This document shows, one piece after another, positions 18,265 through 28,060 of a stretch of 64,000 bases of DNA. Origin of the DNA: Bradyrhizobium sp. CCBAU 53351 (lineage in GTDB: Bacteria; Pseudomonadota; Alphaproteobacteria; Rhizobiales; Xanthobacteraceae); NCBI RefSeq assembly GCF_015291745.1, contig NZ_CP030060.1:620001-684000 (forward strand), given 5' to 3'. Under the pieces are notes generated by a model. It was not told the origin of the DNA. It ran no database searches and worked only from the letters and a program-made list of their open reading frames with translations. Each line of letters opens with the position of its first letter. Position 1 is the stretch's first letter. The translations under genes were made by a program, and so were the position numbers.

Positions 18265-19605
18265 ATGAACCACGATCCTAAATTCGGCGATCTTCCGACA
18301 GCTCAGCGATTGGCAGAACAGGCTGCGAACACACTTAACCGATTTCTGCATATTGAGGCAGTAAGCGGCGCGGTGCTTCTCGTTGCAGCAGCCGCGGCCT
18401 TGATCTGGGCGAATTCGACCGCGGCCCCGAGTTACCACCTCTTTTGGACTCTCCCTGTCACCATTGGCCTTGGTGAGTACGTCTTTTCCCAGTCGCTGCA
18501 TTTCTGGGTGAATGACGCATTGATGACCGTCTTCTTCCTTGTTGTGGGCATGGAGATTCGGCGGGAGGTTCATGAGGGCGCACTGAGCCGCTTTGACCAG
18601 GCCGTTCTGCCGCTGATTGCTTCGGCCGGTGGCGTCCTCGTTCCCGCGCTTATCTATCTAAGCCTCAACAATGATGCTGCTCGGGGACACGGCTGGGCCG
18701 TGCCGACCGCGACGGACATCGCCTTTGCTGTTGGCGTCCTCGCCCTGCTTGGACGAAGAATCCCGGTCAATGTGCGAGTGTTCCTACTCGCTCTAGCGAT
18801 CATCGACGACATCATTGCGATTTTGATCATCGCCGTCTTTTACACCGAAACTCTGCAATTAGGCGGCCTTGCTATCGCAGCCGTTGGCGTTCTCGGGGTC
18901 TTGGGATTCCAGCGGATGGGGATCGGTGCGGCATCGCCATATGTGGTGCCAGGTTTGTTGGTTTGGGTCGGATTGTTCGTTGCCGGGGTCCACCCAACAC
19001 TTGCTGGAGTGGTGCTCGGGTTGATGACTCCGGCTCGCCCCATAGCGATGCGAGAACCTCCGCTGGAGGTGGCGTCGCAAGCGCTCGGACAGTTGAAAAC
19101 TGGCGATGCGATGAAAACAGGAGATCTGCATTTGTTGCAGCAGCCGTTGCGCGACCTTCGCATAGCTCACCGTGAGATTTTGCCGCCCGCGTCGCGCGTG
19201 CAGATGGTACTTCATCCGTGGGTAGCTTACGGAGTGATGCCAATGTTTGCGCTGGCGAATTCGGGGGTCAGCATAAAGGGCGCGGATCTACCCGCTGCCG
19301 GCCTGCTGGTGACGATGGGCACCGCACTTGCTTTGATAGTGGGAAAGCCGCTTGGCATTTTCGGAGCGGCCTGGATCGCCGTACGATCGGGGTTCTGCTG
19401 CCTTGCTCCCGGGGTTTCTTGGGGCGGCGTCTTTCTCGTCGGACTGCTAGCGGGCATCGGCTTCACCATGTCCATCTTCATCTCGATGCTGGCCTTCTCC
19501 AGTGAAGGTTTTTTAAGGGCAGCAAAATTGGGCGTGTTGTTGGGCTCGGCCATAGCCGTGACGCTCGGCCTTGGCTGGGGCGCCTTCTACGTGCGACGTT
19601 CGTGA
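18265..19605 (+). CDS. nhaA: Na+/H+ antiporter NhaA
   Basis: This 446-residue membrane protein has the NhaA sequence pattern: a first amphipathic helix then [18 protein letters not shown], the segment [40 protein letters not shown], and the ion-binding aspartate pair in [20 protein letters not shown]. It exchanges external H+ for internal Na+ or Li+ and serves pH and salt control. It is longer than the E. coli protein because of a polar loop between the two halves of the C-terminal domain (around [16 protein letters not shown]). The start at 18265 gives a normal N terminus; an upstream in-frame ATG at 18193 would add an unrelated leader. It stands alone and has no clear link to the catabolic genes. 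Confidence 0.95.
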   Translation: MNHDPKFGDLPTAQRLAEQAANTLNRFLHIEAVSGAVLLVAAAAALIWANSTAAPSYHLFWTLPVTIGLGEYVFSQSLHFWVNDALMTVFFLVVGMEIRREVHEGALSRFDQAVLPLIASAGGVLVPALIYLSLNNDAARGHGWAVPTATDIAFAVGVLALLGRRIPVNVRVFLLALAIIDDIIAILIIAVFYTETLQLGGLAIAAVGVLGVLGFQRMGIGAASPYVVPGLLVWVGLFVAGVHPTLAGVVLGLMTPARPIAMREPPLEVASQALGQLKTGDAMKTGDLHLLQQPLRDLRIAHREILPPASRVQMVLHPWVAYGVMPMFALANSGVSIKGADLPAAGLLVTMGTALALIVGKPLGIFGAAWIAVRSGFCCLAPGVSWGGVFLVGLLAGIGFTMSIFISMLAFSSEGFLRAAKLGVLLGSAIAVTLGLGWGAFYVRRS

Positions 19606-19986
19606 CGTCGGTTCGTGTCCTTCCAGGCTCGGCACGGCCCGCGATATCGTCGCTGTCACGATCATCGGTCCGGTTTGTTGATCCGACGTAGCCTAGCAAA
19701 ACCTGCCACCGCGCAGGGCGACATCGGCTCTTTTGCGCTTCCAGATCGGCTACTCCAGCAGAGGAGCTACCAAAGTTTGCGCTCTCACACGGCCATTCAG
19801 CCGGCAGTAATCTTGATAGGCTGCCCAGTTGTGCCTGGCGCTTGAAACAGCCCAGCGGCCGGTTAGTTTCTCTCGGGCTTTTAGCCACTCGCTCCCCAAG
19901 TCTCAACCGACCGCCGCTTGAAGCACGGCACGGAACCGAATAACGATCTTGATCCGAACCACGGCGCAGCCACCGCTATCAAAGAC
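19606..19986. other. Intergenic region, no gene recognised
   Basis: There is no credible coding frame here apart from a possible N-terminal extension of the following IclR gene (an in-frame TTG at 19918). I see no RNA gene or clear palindrome. Confidence 0.45.
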
Positions 19987-20922
19987 ATGGCCCGAAAAAA
20001 GAACCTCCGCTCGGATCCGAAAAAAGCTAAGGGCCTTCCAGCTGGCGGCAGGCTCCGGTCAAAGGGAATGCCGCTGCGTGAACGGGAGGACGGGGAAGAG
20101 GCCGGCAACGGCATCCGTGCCATGCTCGTTGGTCTATCAATGCTACAGGCGATCGCGAAGGAGCGCCGGCCGCTTCCGCTTAAGGATGTTGCCACCGTCA
20201 GCGGACTCAGCCCGAGCCGGGCTCATAGGTATTTGTCAAGCCTGCTCGCGGCGGGCTTTATGGAGCAGGACGTCAGATCAGGCCATTACGCTTTGGGGCA
20301 AGCCGTTGTCGAATTAGGATTGGTTGCCCTCGGTCAATTGGATCACATTCGGATCGGCGTGGATGCGCTCGTCGCCTTCAGTGAGGAGACCGGCTTTGAC
20401 GGACATCTCTCCGTTTGGGGCTCATTTGGTCCGACGGTGGTGCGTTGGCAATCCGGACGCTTGGGCTATCATTTCCGGATCGACGAAGGCCGCGTGCTCC
20501 CGCTCTTATGGTCGGCAACCGGGCGCGTGCTCATGGCCTATCGCGAGGGAGGGGAAATTGCCCCGCTGGTGAAGCAAGAGCTTGCCGTGTGGAATCGCGA
20601 GAACCCCGAACAGCAGATTCGGCGCCAGGACGTGACGCGCATGTGTGCGGCGGTTCGCGAGTTCGGTCTCTCAGCATCGGTTCCATCGCAGCAACGCAAT
20701 GGTCTGCTCGACCCCGTATTTCCCACAGTCATCAGACTAGGATTGGAAACCACAGCAGCGCCGATTTTCGATCATCGCGGCCGTGTGCCAATGGCCCTCA
20801 CGTTTTTTGGGTCAGTCCATGGTTCGTCCATCAATAGCGAACCTGCACTTCAAAAGAAGCTCCGCGCCGCCGCGCAAGCAGCTTCGCGGCGCCTGGGCGG
20901 CCTAGCCGAGCCGCCAACTTAG
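19987..20922 (+). CDS. IclR family transcriptional regulator
   Basis: The 311-residue protein has a basic N-terminal extension, an IclR winged-helix domain at about residues 40-100 (LSMLQAIAKERRPLPLKDVA, then LSPSRAHRYLSSLLAAGFME) and the GAF-like IclR effector domain up to the end. IclR proteins in proteobacteria commonly control aromatic catabolism (PcaR, PobR, MhpR-like). The effector domain keeps TGFDGHLSVWG and LPLLWSATGRVLMAY, positions usual for the family. It is the first gene of the second catabolic region and precedes an FAH gene. The exact start is uncertain: an ATG at 20068 directly after AAAGGGA would give 284 residues, closer to the family norm. Confidence 0.88.
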   Translation: MARKKNLRSDPKKAKGLPAGGRLRSKGMPLREREDGEEAGNGIRAMLVGLSMLQAIAKERRPLPLKDVATVSGLSPSRAHRYLSSLLAAGFMEQDVRSGHYALGQAVVELGLVALGQLDHIRIGVDALVAFSEETGFDGHLSVWGSFGPTVVRWQSGRLGYHFRIDEGRVLPLLWSATGRVLMAYREGGEIAPLVKQELAVWNRENPEQQIRRQDVTRMCAAVREFGLSASVPSQQRNGLLDPVFPTVIRLGLETTAAPIFDHRGRVPMALTFFGSVHGSSINSEPALQKKLRAAAQAASRRLGGLAEPPT

Positions 20923-21380
20923 GAGCATTGGTCTCGCAAGAGCCAGCAGTTGGACGAATGTTGTGGAAGTCCAATCATTGGCTTGCCGCTCGACACGCCG
21001 CGCCGCAGCGTCCACATTCGGTCATGGAAGCCAATGGCCGCAGACGAGGTGAAGCCGAGCGCAGGTGGCGGGCTCGCTCCTTCACTCCCCTCCCGTCAGA
21101 GACTTGGCCGCGAGCTACGGTCCGGTCGCCTTTCCGAGGCCGCTCTCCTTACCGTCATGCAAGCCCCGACCTGCCATGCTTTACATCAGAGTATTCGGTG
21201 CTTCGCTGTGCAATTCGAGTAAAAAATTGCGCTGTTCCAGCGCTTGCAAAATTCCATACTATTTTGATTGGTGGGTTTGACGCCTAGTGACATTGCGTCG
21301 GTCGCGACGTGCAGCGTCGGATGCGCCTTGGTTTATGCACCTTAGGCGGCGGCTTTCAGCGGGATGCGAGGAGTACTTCG
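20923..21380. other. Intergenic region upstream of an FAH gene, with one regulon-like motif
   Basis: No credible gene was found. Near its 3' end it holds TTGCAAAATTCCATACTAT (21244-21262), which resembles the recurring motif of this catabolic region (see separate entry). Confidence 0.5.
21244..21262 (+). promoter_or_regulatory. Recurring catabolic motif, site A (divergent member)
   Basis: TTGCAAAATTCCATACTAT resembles the motif TTGCAATTTC-TNCTAG seen upstream of other genes in this region, with one extra base in the middle and CTAT in place of CTAG. It lies about 120 bases before the FAH gene start. It is the weakest of the listed sites. Confidence 0.45.
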
Positions 21381-22337
21381 ATGAAACTAGCTTTGTTCAA
21401 CGAGTTCATACCCGGGGCAATCAAAGAGAATGAAATTGTCGACATCACAAAGCCGGTTTCCGCGCTCGCGAAATGCGGGCCTCAATACCTGATGGAAGGT
21501 CTGATGACTAACTGGGCGACCTACCGGCCGCTCTTGGAGGATTACGTGTCGCGCACGAAGGGCCGCCCAGTCTCCGAAGTGCGGCTGAGAGCGCCGCTGC
21601 CGCGACCATCTAAAATTCTGTGCGCCGCAGCGAACTATAAAGAGGGGATCGAAGGCAATATCAGCGATCTTGAGTTCTTTCACAAATCGCCATCTGCGAT
21701 CATTGGCGATGGCGACACAATGATTCTTCCTAAGGTCGAAGTGACCATCGTCCATCACGAATTGGAACTAGGCGTGGTCATAGGCAAGACCTGCAAGGAC
21801 GTCTCGGAGAGCGAAGCGTTGGATTATGTTTTTGGATACACGATCGTTCAAGACGGGTCCGCACGCGGCATATTGTCGAACGGTCAGATGTCATTTTTCA
21901 CGCAAAAGAATTGGGATACGTTTGCGCCTCTTGGTCCCTTGGTCGTGACAAAGGATGAAGTGCGGGACCCTCACGATCTGCAGGTCCGGCTTTGGGCCAA
22001 CGGCGAGCTACGGCAGGACTACCACACAAGTGACATGGCCCATCGAATCCCGGCGCTCATTCACAAGGCCTCGATGTTCAATACGTTCTTCCCAGGCGAT
22101 ATAATCGCGACAGGCTGCAACCGTCAGGGTTTAGGTCCGATGCAGCATGGCGATACCATCGTTCAGGAAATAACGGGGCTCGGTCGGCTGACGACGTTAG
22201 TGGAGGACCCTCTCAAGCGCAGCTGGCCATACGGCGTCGATGCCGAGTTTGCAGACTTCGTGAAGAAGCCGCGCACCCAGCGTGGCGCTCTGGGGCCGCC
22301 GCGGATCGTCCCCGCGAATTCGCGGCTGCCGACCTAG
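21381..22337 (+). CDS. FAH-family hydrolase, 2-hydroxyhepta-2,4-diene-1,7-dioate isomerase-like
   Basis: The 318-residue protein has the FAH domain: KILCAAANYKEGIEGN, then VHHELELGVVIGKTCKDVSE with metal-binding acidic residues, LDYVFGYTIVQDGSARG, and FPGDIIATGCNRQGLGP. A GAGGAG sequence seven bases upstream sets the start at 21381. The long C-terminal tail (after about residue 285, SWPYGVDAEFADFVKKP) goes beyond the usual fold. In the present context it would hydrolyse or isomerise a ring-cleavage product. It shares only the fold with the other two FAH proteins of the window, so the three probably act on different substrates or steps. Confidence 0.9.
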   Translation: MKLALFNEFIPGAIKENEIVDITKPVSALAKCGPQYLMEGLMTNWATYRPLLEDYVSRTKGRPVSEVRLRAPLPRPSKILCAAANYKEGIEGNISDLEFFHKSPSAIIGDGDTMILPKVEVTIVHHELELGVVIGKTCKDVSESEALDYVFGYTIVQDGSARGILSNGQMSFFTQKNWDTFAPLGPLVVTKDEVRDPHDLQVRLWANGELRQDYHTSDMAHRIPALIHKASMFNTFFPGDIIATGCNRQGLGPMQHGDTIVQEITGLGRLTTLVEDPLKRSWPYGVDAEFADFVKKPRTQRGALGPPRIVPANSRLPT

Positions 22338-22437
22338 TTCAAGCGGTCCGACCCGCGGTTCGCACTGTCAGATCTTTCAAAAGGGCTGAGCGGGCTTGGC
22401 AGCGCGCCATGCCTGCTCTGTCGACACCGAGCCATCG

Positions 22438-22455
22438 CGGGCCTGTCTAGGCCCG
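22438..22455. terminator. Hairpin between convergent genes
   Basis: CGGGCCT and AGGCCCG form a perfect 7-base stem with a GTCT loop, between the converging FAH and SDR genes. There is no T tract, so termination is inferred mainly from position. Confidence 0.5.
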
Positions 22456-22570
22456 ATCTCATCTGCAAATTAGGCTGGTCGCCTTATCCAAGCGTGCCAG
22501 CCTTAGCCTAGCCGTCATGATCCAGTGTCGACTGGACAGGTGACAAGTTCCGTTCGGTAGGACCTCCCTA

Positions 22571-23314
22571 TCACTGATAGGCCCGACCTCCGTCGCAGAC
22601 ATAGTTGCTGCCTGTGATGTACTGAGCCTCCGAACTGACCAGGAACAGCAAGAGATTTGCTATTTCTAGGGGAATTGCCAGCCGCCTCAGCGCGTACCTC
22701 GCCAGAAAAGCGTCTTGTTGCGAGGCTGACTTTCCGGCCAAAAATCGGTCCATCATCTCAGTATCGACGGCCCCCGGGCAGACGCAGTTCACTCGTATAT
22801 CGGGCGCCAACTGGGCAGCAAGTGTCTTGGTAAATTGGATGACGCCGGCCTTTGCGGCTCCGTACGCCGCGCTGCTTACACCGGGTCGTATACCTGCCAG
22901 TGCCGACACGTTGACGATGGCTGCTGCTCGAGTCTTTCGAAGATGTGGCAATGCTGCTCTGCAGACCAGGTAGTGAGACGTAAGGTTGGTGCGAAGACTC
23001 GCGTCCCAACGAGCTAAGTCGATATCTTCTAGAACAGCGGCCTCGGCATTGCCGACGCAATTGATGATACCATCGAGACAGCCCATAAGGGCCGCGGCGT
23101 CGTTCACCGCGGCAAATGCTTGCGCCTCGTCGGTAAGATCCGCCGCAATAGCGTGTCCTCGCGTCAACCTGGCGACCTCTTTCAAGCAATCGAGCCGCCG
23201 TCCGACAACAGTCACCACCGCTCCTTCCTCGGCGCATCGCATGGCGGTGGCATGGCCGATTCCGCTTCCGCCGCCCGAGATCAAAATGTGACGTCCAGCC
23301 AGACGGCCAGCCAT
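22571..23314 (-). CDS. Short-chain dehydrogenase/reductase
   Basis: The 247-residue classical SDR has ISGGGSGIGHATA (NAD(P) motif), DGIINCVGNAEAA (NNAG region, here NCVG), IVNVSALAG with the catalytic serine, YGAAK active-site motif at about residues 151-155, and the NCVCPGAVDTEMMDRF segment after it. The C terminus YITGSNYVCDGGRAYQ is typical of the FabG-like branch. It is transcribed against the neighbouring FAH gene and stands alone on this strand. It may oxidise a pathway alcohol, but nothing in sequence fixes the substrate. Confidence 0.9.
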   Translation of the reverse strand: MAGRLAGRHILISGGGSGIGHATAMRCAEEGAVVTVVGRRLDCLKEVARLTRGHAIAADLTDEAQAFAAVNDAAALMGCLDGIINCVGNAEAAVLEDIDLARWDASLRTNLTSHYLVCRAALPHLRKTRAAAIVNVSALAGIRPGVSSAAYGAAKAGVIQFTKTLAAQLAPDIRVNCVCPGAVDTEMMDRFLAGKSASQQDAFLARYALRRLAIPLEIANLLLFLVSSEAQYITGSNYVCDGGRAYQ

Positions 23315-23809
23315 TATTGTTTAACCTCGCTCGCAGCAGGGTCGCATCGATTGGTGCACGTCGCACTGCTATGTGGCGGCGGTGCGCTTTGAACGGCCCC
23401 GCATAGTGGAAAGCTGCACCGAACAGGAGAGATCAGCTGTTTCATAGGTCAGCAAAAGTTGTGTAGCGGCGGGCGTATGCATGCCGCAGGGCTTGAGGGT
23501 ATCGCCGGAACTTACAATCGGTGCGACTAGCGGAATAGGACAATACTGCGCCGCATACTTGTGCGACGGAAAGAGTTTGGCTTGGGGTTTGCCGCCAGGA
23601 CTGGGCGCTGCTTGACAAACGACAGAATAGGAAACACGTTTACCAAAATGACAAGGCGGCAGCGCGACGTAGGTCGATGATTGACCGGGCAGTGAGTAGC
23701 CCGGAAAGCTCGCCTTAACCCGCAGCGCTCTGGTCGGTTCGACGACTGGTGAGCTTAACCTGCGAATAAAGGATATCGGTCACAGATGTCCAACTACGGG
23801 AGGATGGCT
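23315..23809. other. Divergent intergenic region, no gene recognised
   Basis: This 495-base region separates the minus-strand SDR from the plus-strand monooxygenase fusion. It must hold both promoters. I see no long reading frame and no strong palindrome; TTACAATCGGTGCGACTAG near 23512 is a poor match to the recurring catabolic motif and is not counted. Confidence 0.45.
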
Positions 23810-25921
23810 ATGCGTGCCCTGATTGTCGGAGCCGGAGTGGCCGGACTGGCTACGGCGGTTGCTTTGCGTCGTAACGGCATCGACGTGACCGTCATCGAGC
23901 GAGCGGCGGAGTTAAGCGAGGTTGGAGCAGGTGTTGTCCTTGGACCTCATGCTATGCGCGTTCTTGAATCGCTGGGCATTGCGGCGGAGATAAAGCGCTC
24001 GGATGAGCCGCCCGAGACGATTACATTTTATGATATGGTGAGCGGTGAGGTACGCAATCGCACCCAACTGGGCGAAGCGGGAGCCAAGCTGTATGGCGCC
24101 CCGCTTTACAAGACGCATCGCCGCGATTTGATCGACGCTCTTGCAAGACATTTGGACGGAACGGAGATCCGGCTCAACTGCTCTGTTGTCGATGTGAAGC
24201 AAGATGATCGAAGTGTTACCGTCATTCTCGAGAGGGGTGAGGCTGTTCTTGGCGATCTCCTAATCGGAGCCGATGGCCTGCGTTCCAAGGTGCGAAGCGC
24301 AATTTTTGGAGAAAGCGAGTCGATATCTACGGGCCTCCTCGCCTGGCGGACCGTTCTACCAACGACGCTTCTCAGCAAAGCGCTAACATTGGATACCAAT
24401 GTGTGGAGCGGTGCGGGTCGCCACGTGGTTTGCTATCCGATTCGTCGCGGCAAACAGTTTTATGCAGCCTTCTACGTACCTGCCGATGAGATCCATCGTG
24501 AGGACTGGGCCACAGCTGGGGATGTCGCGGATTTGCGCGCCTCATTTAAGGACGCCTGCAAAGACGTCCGAGAGATCACTGAGGCTGTAACCGAAGCTTT
24601 CATCACGGCGATCAATTATCGTTATCCCCTGCCAGAATGGCATCGCGGGCGAATAGTTCTGATTGGCGACGCGGCCCACCCGGTGCTGCCGACATCCGGC
24701 TCCGGTGCGGCGATGGCGCTCGAAGATTCGGTGGCGTTGGCGGCTTGTTTGCACCGGAGCGGGAGCAACTTGGAAGCCGCTTTTTCCGAGTTTCAAGCGC
24801 GGCGGAAGCCGCGGACCACTCGGTTGCTTCACCAAAGTCGCGGCGATCTTACGGCATTTCATGAAAAGGCACCCGAGCGTCAGGCGGCTTACGGACGGAT
24901 GGGGCGGGGCATGCTGAAGCTCGACCAAGCTGGGTATGAGCGGTTTGCGTGGCTCTATGGCTATGATGAAGTCGCCGAATCAAACAAGCCATTCGACCTG
25001 TTTAACGCCAGTCCATTGGTGCGGCCGTCGCGGCCGGCCGCCGCCCGCGCGTTCGATCTTTGGTCGAATGCTCTCAAGTTCGAAGATGAAGACTGGATGA
25101 GCGAACGGGCTGCTTACGAGCGGTTCATGTCGAGTCTATGTGCGTTGCCAGAGGATGTGTCGGTAGAAACCGTCGACTGCGACGGGGTGCCTGCGTTATG
25201 CGTCATTCCCCCCGGCGGGAAAAGTGGTCCTGCCGTTCTTCATCTTCATGGGGGAGGATATGTGTTTGGTTCGGCTAAGAGCTCGGTTTTGCTTGCAGCT
25301 GGTCTAGCGCGCGCGATCGGTGGCTGGGCGTTGGTACCCGAGTTCCGACTTGTCCCGGAACATACGCCAATGCAAATGCAGGAGGATGTGCGAGCGGCCT
25401 TTGCGTGGCTTTCGCGGCGCGCAGACCCAGTTGCAGTCAGTGGCGAATGCTCGGGCGGTGGTCTTGCTTTAAGTCTCGCCGCAAAGCTCCGTCACGAGAA
25501 TGTCACTCGGCCCGCCGCCCTTTATCTCCTGTCGCCCTTTGCCGATCTCACGCTGACGGCGGCCAGTATCGACGGCAATAGACGAACCGAGCCCTGGATG
25601 ACCCGGCGGCGACTACTGACTTTGGCTGGTGCGTTCATCCAAGACCGAGAGCCCGATGATCCCGCCATTTCGCCGCTTCGCGGAAATCTTGCCGGGCTAC
25701 CACCGATGCGCGTCTTTGCGGCGCGTGGAGAAGCCCTCGCTGACGACGCTCGTGCATTGGTCGCTGCTGCTAAATCGGCGGGCGGAGATGCCGAACTGCA
25801 CTTGTTCGACGATAGCATTCATAGTTTTGCGCTGTTCGAGTTTCTGCCGGAGACGGACGAGTTCTTTCGCGCGATTCGGCGCCACGCCCACTCCAACACT
25901 TACGTCGGGGCGACGCCATAG
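23810..25921 (+). CDS. Fusion of FAD-dependent monooxygenase and alpha/beta hydrolase (HSL-type)
   Basis: This 703-residue protein has two domains. Residues 1 to about 400 are a salicylate-hydroxylase-like flavoprotein: LIVGAGVAGLATAVALRRNG, the motif LLIGADGLRSKVR, and IVLIGDAAHPVLPTSGSGAA. Residues from about 425 on are an alpha/beta hydrolase of the hormone-sensitive-lipase type: the oxyanion motif LHLHGGGYVFGSAKSS and, at the nucleophile elbow, SGECSGGGLALS, where the usual GDSAGG serine is replaced by cysteine at about residue 547; a late IHSF supplies the histidine. GGAGG six bases before 23810 sets the start. It would hydroxylate an aromatic acid and hydrolyse an ester or lactone in one chain. 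It is the first of a plus-strand set with the FAH and cupin genes. Confidence 0.9.
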   Translation: MRALIVGAGVAGLATAVALRRNGIDVTVIERAAELSEVGAGVVLGPHAMRVLESLGIAAEIKRSDEPPETITFYDMVSGEVRNRTQLGEAGAKLYGAPLYKTHRRDLIDALARHLDGTEIRLNCSVVDVKQDDRSVTVILERGEAVLGDLLIGADGLRSKVRSAIFGESESISTGLLAWRTVLPTTLLSKALTLDTNVWSGAGRHVVCYPIRRGKQFYAAFYVPADEIHREDWATAGDVADLRASFKDACKDVREITEAVTEAFITAINYRYPLPEWHRGRIVLIGDAAHPVLPTSGSGAAMALEDSVALAACLHRSGSNLEAAFSEFQARRKPRTTRLLHQSRGDLTAFHEKAPERQAAYGRMGRGMLKLDQAGYERFAWLYGYDEVAESNKPFDLFNASPLVRPSRPAAARAFDLWSNALKFEDEDWMSERAAYERFMSSLCALPEDVSVETVDCDGVPALCVIPPGGKSGPAVLHLHGGGYVFGSAKSSVLLAAGLARAIGGWALVPEFRLVPEHTPMQMQEDVRAAFAWLSRRADPVAVSGECSGGGLALSLAAKLRHENVTRPAALYLLSPFADLTLTAASIDGNRRTEPWMTRRRLLTLAGAFIQDREPDDPAISPLRGNLAGLPPMRVFAARGEALADDARALVAAAKSAGGDAELHLFDDSIHSFALFEFLPETDEFFRAIRRHAHSNTYVGATP

Positions 25922-25984
25922 GGTTAGGGCATAAGCCGGCGGCTTGGCTGCCCTAACCGCTCTATCTGGATAGGAGAGAATAAT

Positions 25985-26893
25985 ATGCGGCTCTGTCGTT
26001 TCGATGGAAATCAGCTTGGTATCGTGCGAGATGGCGAAATTCTCGTCGTTACCGAGGCGCTGGACGTGCTGCCCAGCCTCAAGTGGCCGTTTCCGCAGCA
26101 CGACATCATGATCGAGCATTTGGACCGCGTCATCGCCAAGGCACAGGAGCTGGCCGGGCGCGCTCGACGCATTCCCGTGAGCTCGGTTCGGCTTGATAGC
26201 CCCGTCGCTAATCCGTCTAAGATCATCGCTGCCCCTGTCAACTATCAGCTCCATCTCGACGAGGGGACGAACAATCAAGAATTGCGGCAGGGCCGATCGG
26301 AGGTTCAGACGATCGACAGAGCCGGTCTTTTTTTGAAGGCCAATAGTTCGCTAGTGGGCCCGGGATCGCTGATCAGACTGGGCGATCCGACGCGAAGGCA
26401 CGACCCCGAAGCCGAGTTGGGTGTTGTTATAGGTCGACGGGGTCGCAACATCCCGCAGGCAGACGCCTTGCAGTATGTCGCTGGGTACGCCGTTGCTGTC
26501 GACGCGGTTGTCCGTGGTCCCGAAGAGCGGAGCCTGCGGAAATCAATCGACACCTATTCCGTCTTGGGACCCTGGTTGGTTACGCGAGATGAGATTCCCG
26601 ATCCCGGGGTTCTTGACCTTTATCTGAGCATAAACGGCAAGGAGAAGCAGCGATCGAATACGCGACACCTCATATGGTCGGTTCCCAAGCTGATCGCGTT
26701 CGCGTCCGCCTATTATACACTTCATCCCGGCGACATCATCATGAGCGGCACTCCCGAAGGAGTATCCGAAATTGTACCGGGCGACCGCGTCGTCGTTGGC
26801 GTACAGGATATTGGCGAAATGACGCTCCTGATCGAGGCCGGCGATTGGTCGGCGGACGAAATGCTCCGATCACCGCGCATAGCCAAAAATTAG
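25985..26893 (+). CDS. FAH-family hydrolase, probable ring-cleavage product hydrolase
   Basis: The 302-residue protein shows the FAH fold: KIIAAPVNYQLHLDEG, then RHDPEAELGVVIGRRGRNIP with metal-binding acids, YVAGYAVAVDAVVRG, and HPGDIIMSGTPEGVSEIVPG. GGAGAG before the ATG supports the start. It lies 63 bases after the monooxygenase fusion and 96 bases before a gentisate-dioxygenase-like cupin. In gentisate pathways an FAH enzyme hydrolyses maleylpyruvate or fumarylpyruvate, and that is its likely role here. Substrate chirality and side chain cannot be told. Confidence 0.9.
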   Translation: MRLCRFDGNQLGIVRDGEILVVTEALDVLPSLKWPFPQHDIMIEHLDRVIAKAQELAGRARRIPVSSVRLDSPVANPSKIIAAPVNYQLHLDEGTNNQELRQGRSEVQTIDRAGLFLKANSSLVGPGSLIRLGDPTRRHDPEAELGVVIGRRGRNIPQADALQYVAGYAVAVDAVVRGPEERSLRKSIDTYSVLGPWLVTRDEIPDPGVLDLYLSINGKEKQRSNTRHLIWSVPKLIAFASAYYTLHPGDIIMSGTPEGVSEIVPGDRVVVGVQDIGEMTLLIEAGDWSADEMLRSPRIAKN

Positions 26894-26912
26894 AGGAGGC
26901 GCAGTCCTCGTC

Positions 26913-26929
26913 CTGCAATTTCATGCTAG
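26913..26929 (+). promoter_or_regulatory. Recurring catabolic motif, site B
   Basis: CTGCAATTTCATGCTAG, 60 bases before the cupin dioxygenase start, matches the motif shared by several intergenic regions of this cluster. Shared positions are TGCAATTT and CTAG. It lies between two genes that could be one operon, so it may drive an internal promoter. Confidence 0.6.
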
Positions 26930-26989
26930 CCGGCAGGTCTAATCAACCGCAGCGTGGCGGCAAGCTCGAACTAAAGTTGAGGAACCAAA

Positions 26990-28060
26990 ATGTCGAACAG
27001 CACGGCTCAGCCAGATCCGAAACATGCCGATCCCACAGCCGAGCGGGCCGATCGTATGAAGCGGCTGAGTATCATTCCCATCTGGAATACCAGCGGGGTC
27101 GCCGAAGAGATGGGCTACAAGGCGCGCGGCCATGTATGGCGGTGGCGCGACTTGCACGCTGAGTTCGAGGAAGCTGTTAAGACATCATTGGCCGGGCCGG
27201 GCACTGAGCGCCGAATTCTTCTGTTTGAGAATCCCGGGATGCCACGGTCCGCAGCAGCAACGCCTACGCTCAATGGCGCGTTGCAGATGATCCTACCTGG
27301 CGAAGTCGCACCGGCGCACCGGCACACCTATTCAGCGCTGCGCTTCATCTTGTCGGGAAGTGGTGCGTTCACGGTCGTCGATGGCACGCGCGCGGATATG
27401 CACGAGCTTGATCTTTTGCTCACGCCTGGAGGGTGCTGGCATAGTCACGCGCACAATGGCGGGACGGAGCCAATGGTTTGGTTCGATGCGCTCGATACCC
27501 CATTCGTTTCATACATGCGAGCCGATTGTTTCGAGATGCATCCTAGCAAATCCTTAGAACCCTATACCAATACTGTGGGCTCTTACGAAGATATTGGCGC
27601 GCTCGGAATGCTACAAGGTCGGACGCGCGCGCAACCGCCGGCCTCGCCCCAGTTGGTGTACAAATGGGCTGCCGCCGAAGCAATGATACAAGCCGGACTG
27701 GACCGCGACGATGATGACCCGTACGAGGGTGTCGTTTACGAATACGTAAATCCTATCACGGGTGGGCATGTCATGCCGACAATCGCCTGTCACGTGAACG
27801 GATTCCGTAAAGGCTTCCACTCGAAGGCACGACGACGCACATCGAGTAGTCTTTGTGTTGTTGCGAAGGGAAGCGGTGCCACCATTATCGATGGCGTCAA
27901 GCACGAATGGTCAGAGCGCGATGTGATCGCAGAGCCGGCTTGGTCGTGGTGCGAATATATTGCGTATGAGAAATCGATTCTGTTCCGGACAAGCGATCAG
28001 CCTATATTGGAACCTTTCGGTTTGGCTCGCCAAGAAGATCATCCGAACGGACGTCAATAG
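26990..28060 (+). CDS. Gentisate 1,2-dioxygenase-like bicupin protein
   Basis: The 356-residue protein has two cupin domains. The first has the iron-binding pattern PGEVAPAHRHTYSALRFIL with HRH, then LLLTPGGCWHSHAHNGG. The second, near residues 265-330, has HVNGFRKGFHSKARRRTSSS and SERDVIAEPAWSWCEY. This is the layout of gentisate and salicylate 1,2-dioxygenases, which open the ring between the carboxyl and the ortho hydroxyl using Fe2+. The early segment WNTSGVAEEMGYKARGHVWRW matches where gentisate dioxygenases have their substrate-side helix. The neighbours (ring hydroxylase fusion and FAH hydrolase) support this role. 1-Hydroxy-2-naphthoate or a substituted gentisate are alternatives. Confidence 0.88.
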   Translation: MSNSTAQPDPKHADPTAERADRMKRLSIIPIWNTSGVAEEMGYKARGHVWRWRDLHAEFEEAVKTSLAGPGTERRILLFENPGMPRSAAATPTLNGALQMILPGEVAPAHRHTYSALRFILSGSGAFTVVDGTRADMHELDLLLTPGGCWHSHAHNGGTEPMVWFDALDTPFVSYMRADCFEMHPSKSLEPYTNTVGSYEDIGALGMLQGRTRAQPPASPQLVYKWAAAEAMIQAGLDRDDDDPYEGVVYEYVNPITGGHVMPTIACHVNGFRKGFHSKARRRTSSSLCVVAKGSGATIIDGVKHEWSERDVIAEPAWSWCEYIAYEKSILFRTSDQPILEPFGLARQEDHPNGRQ

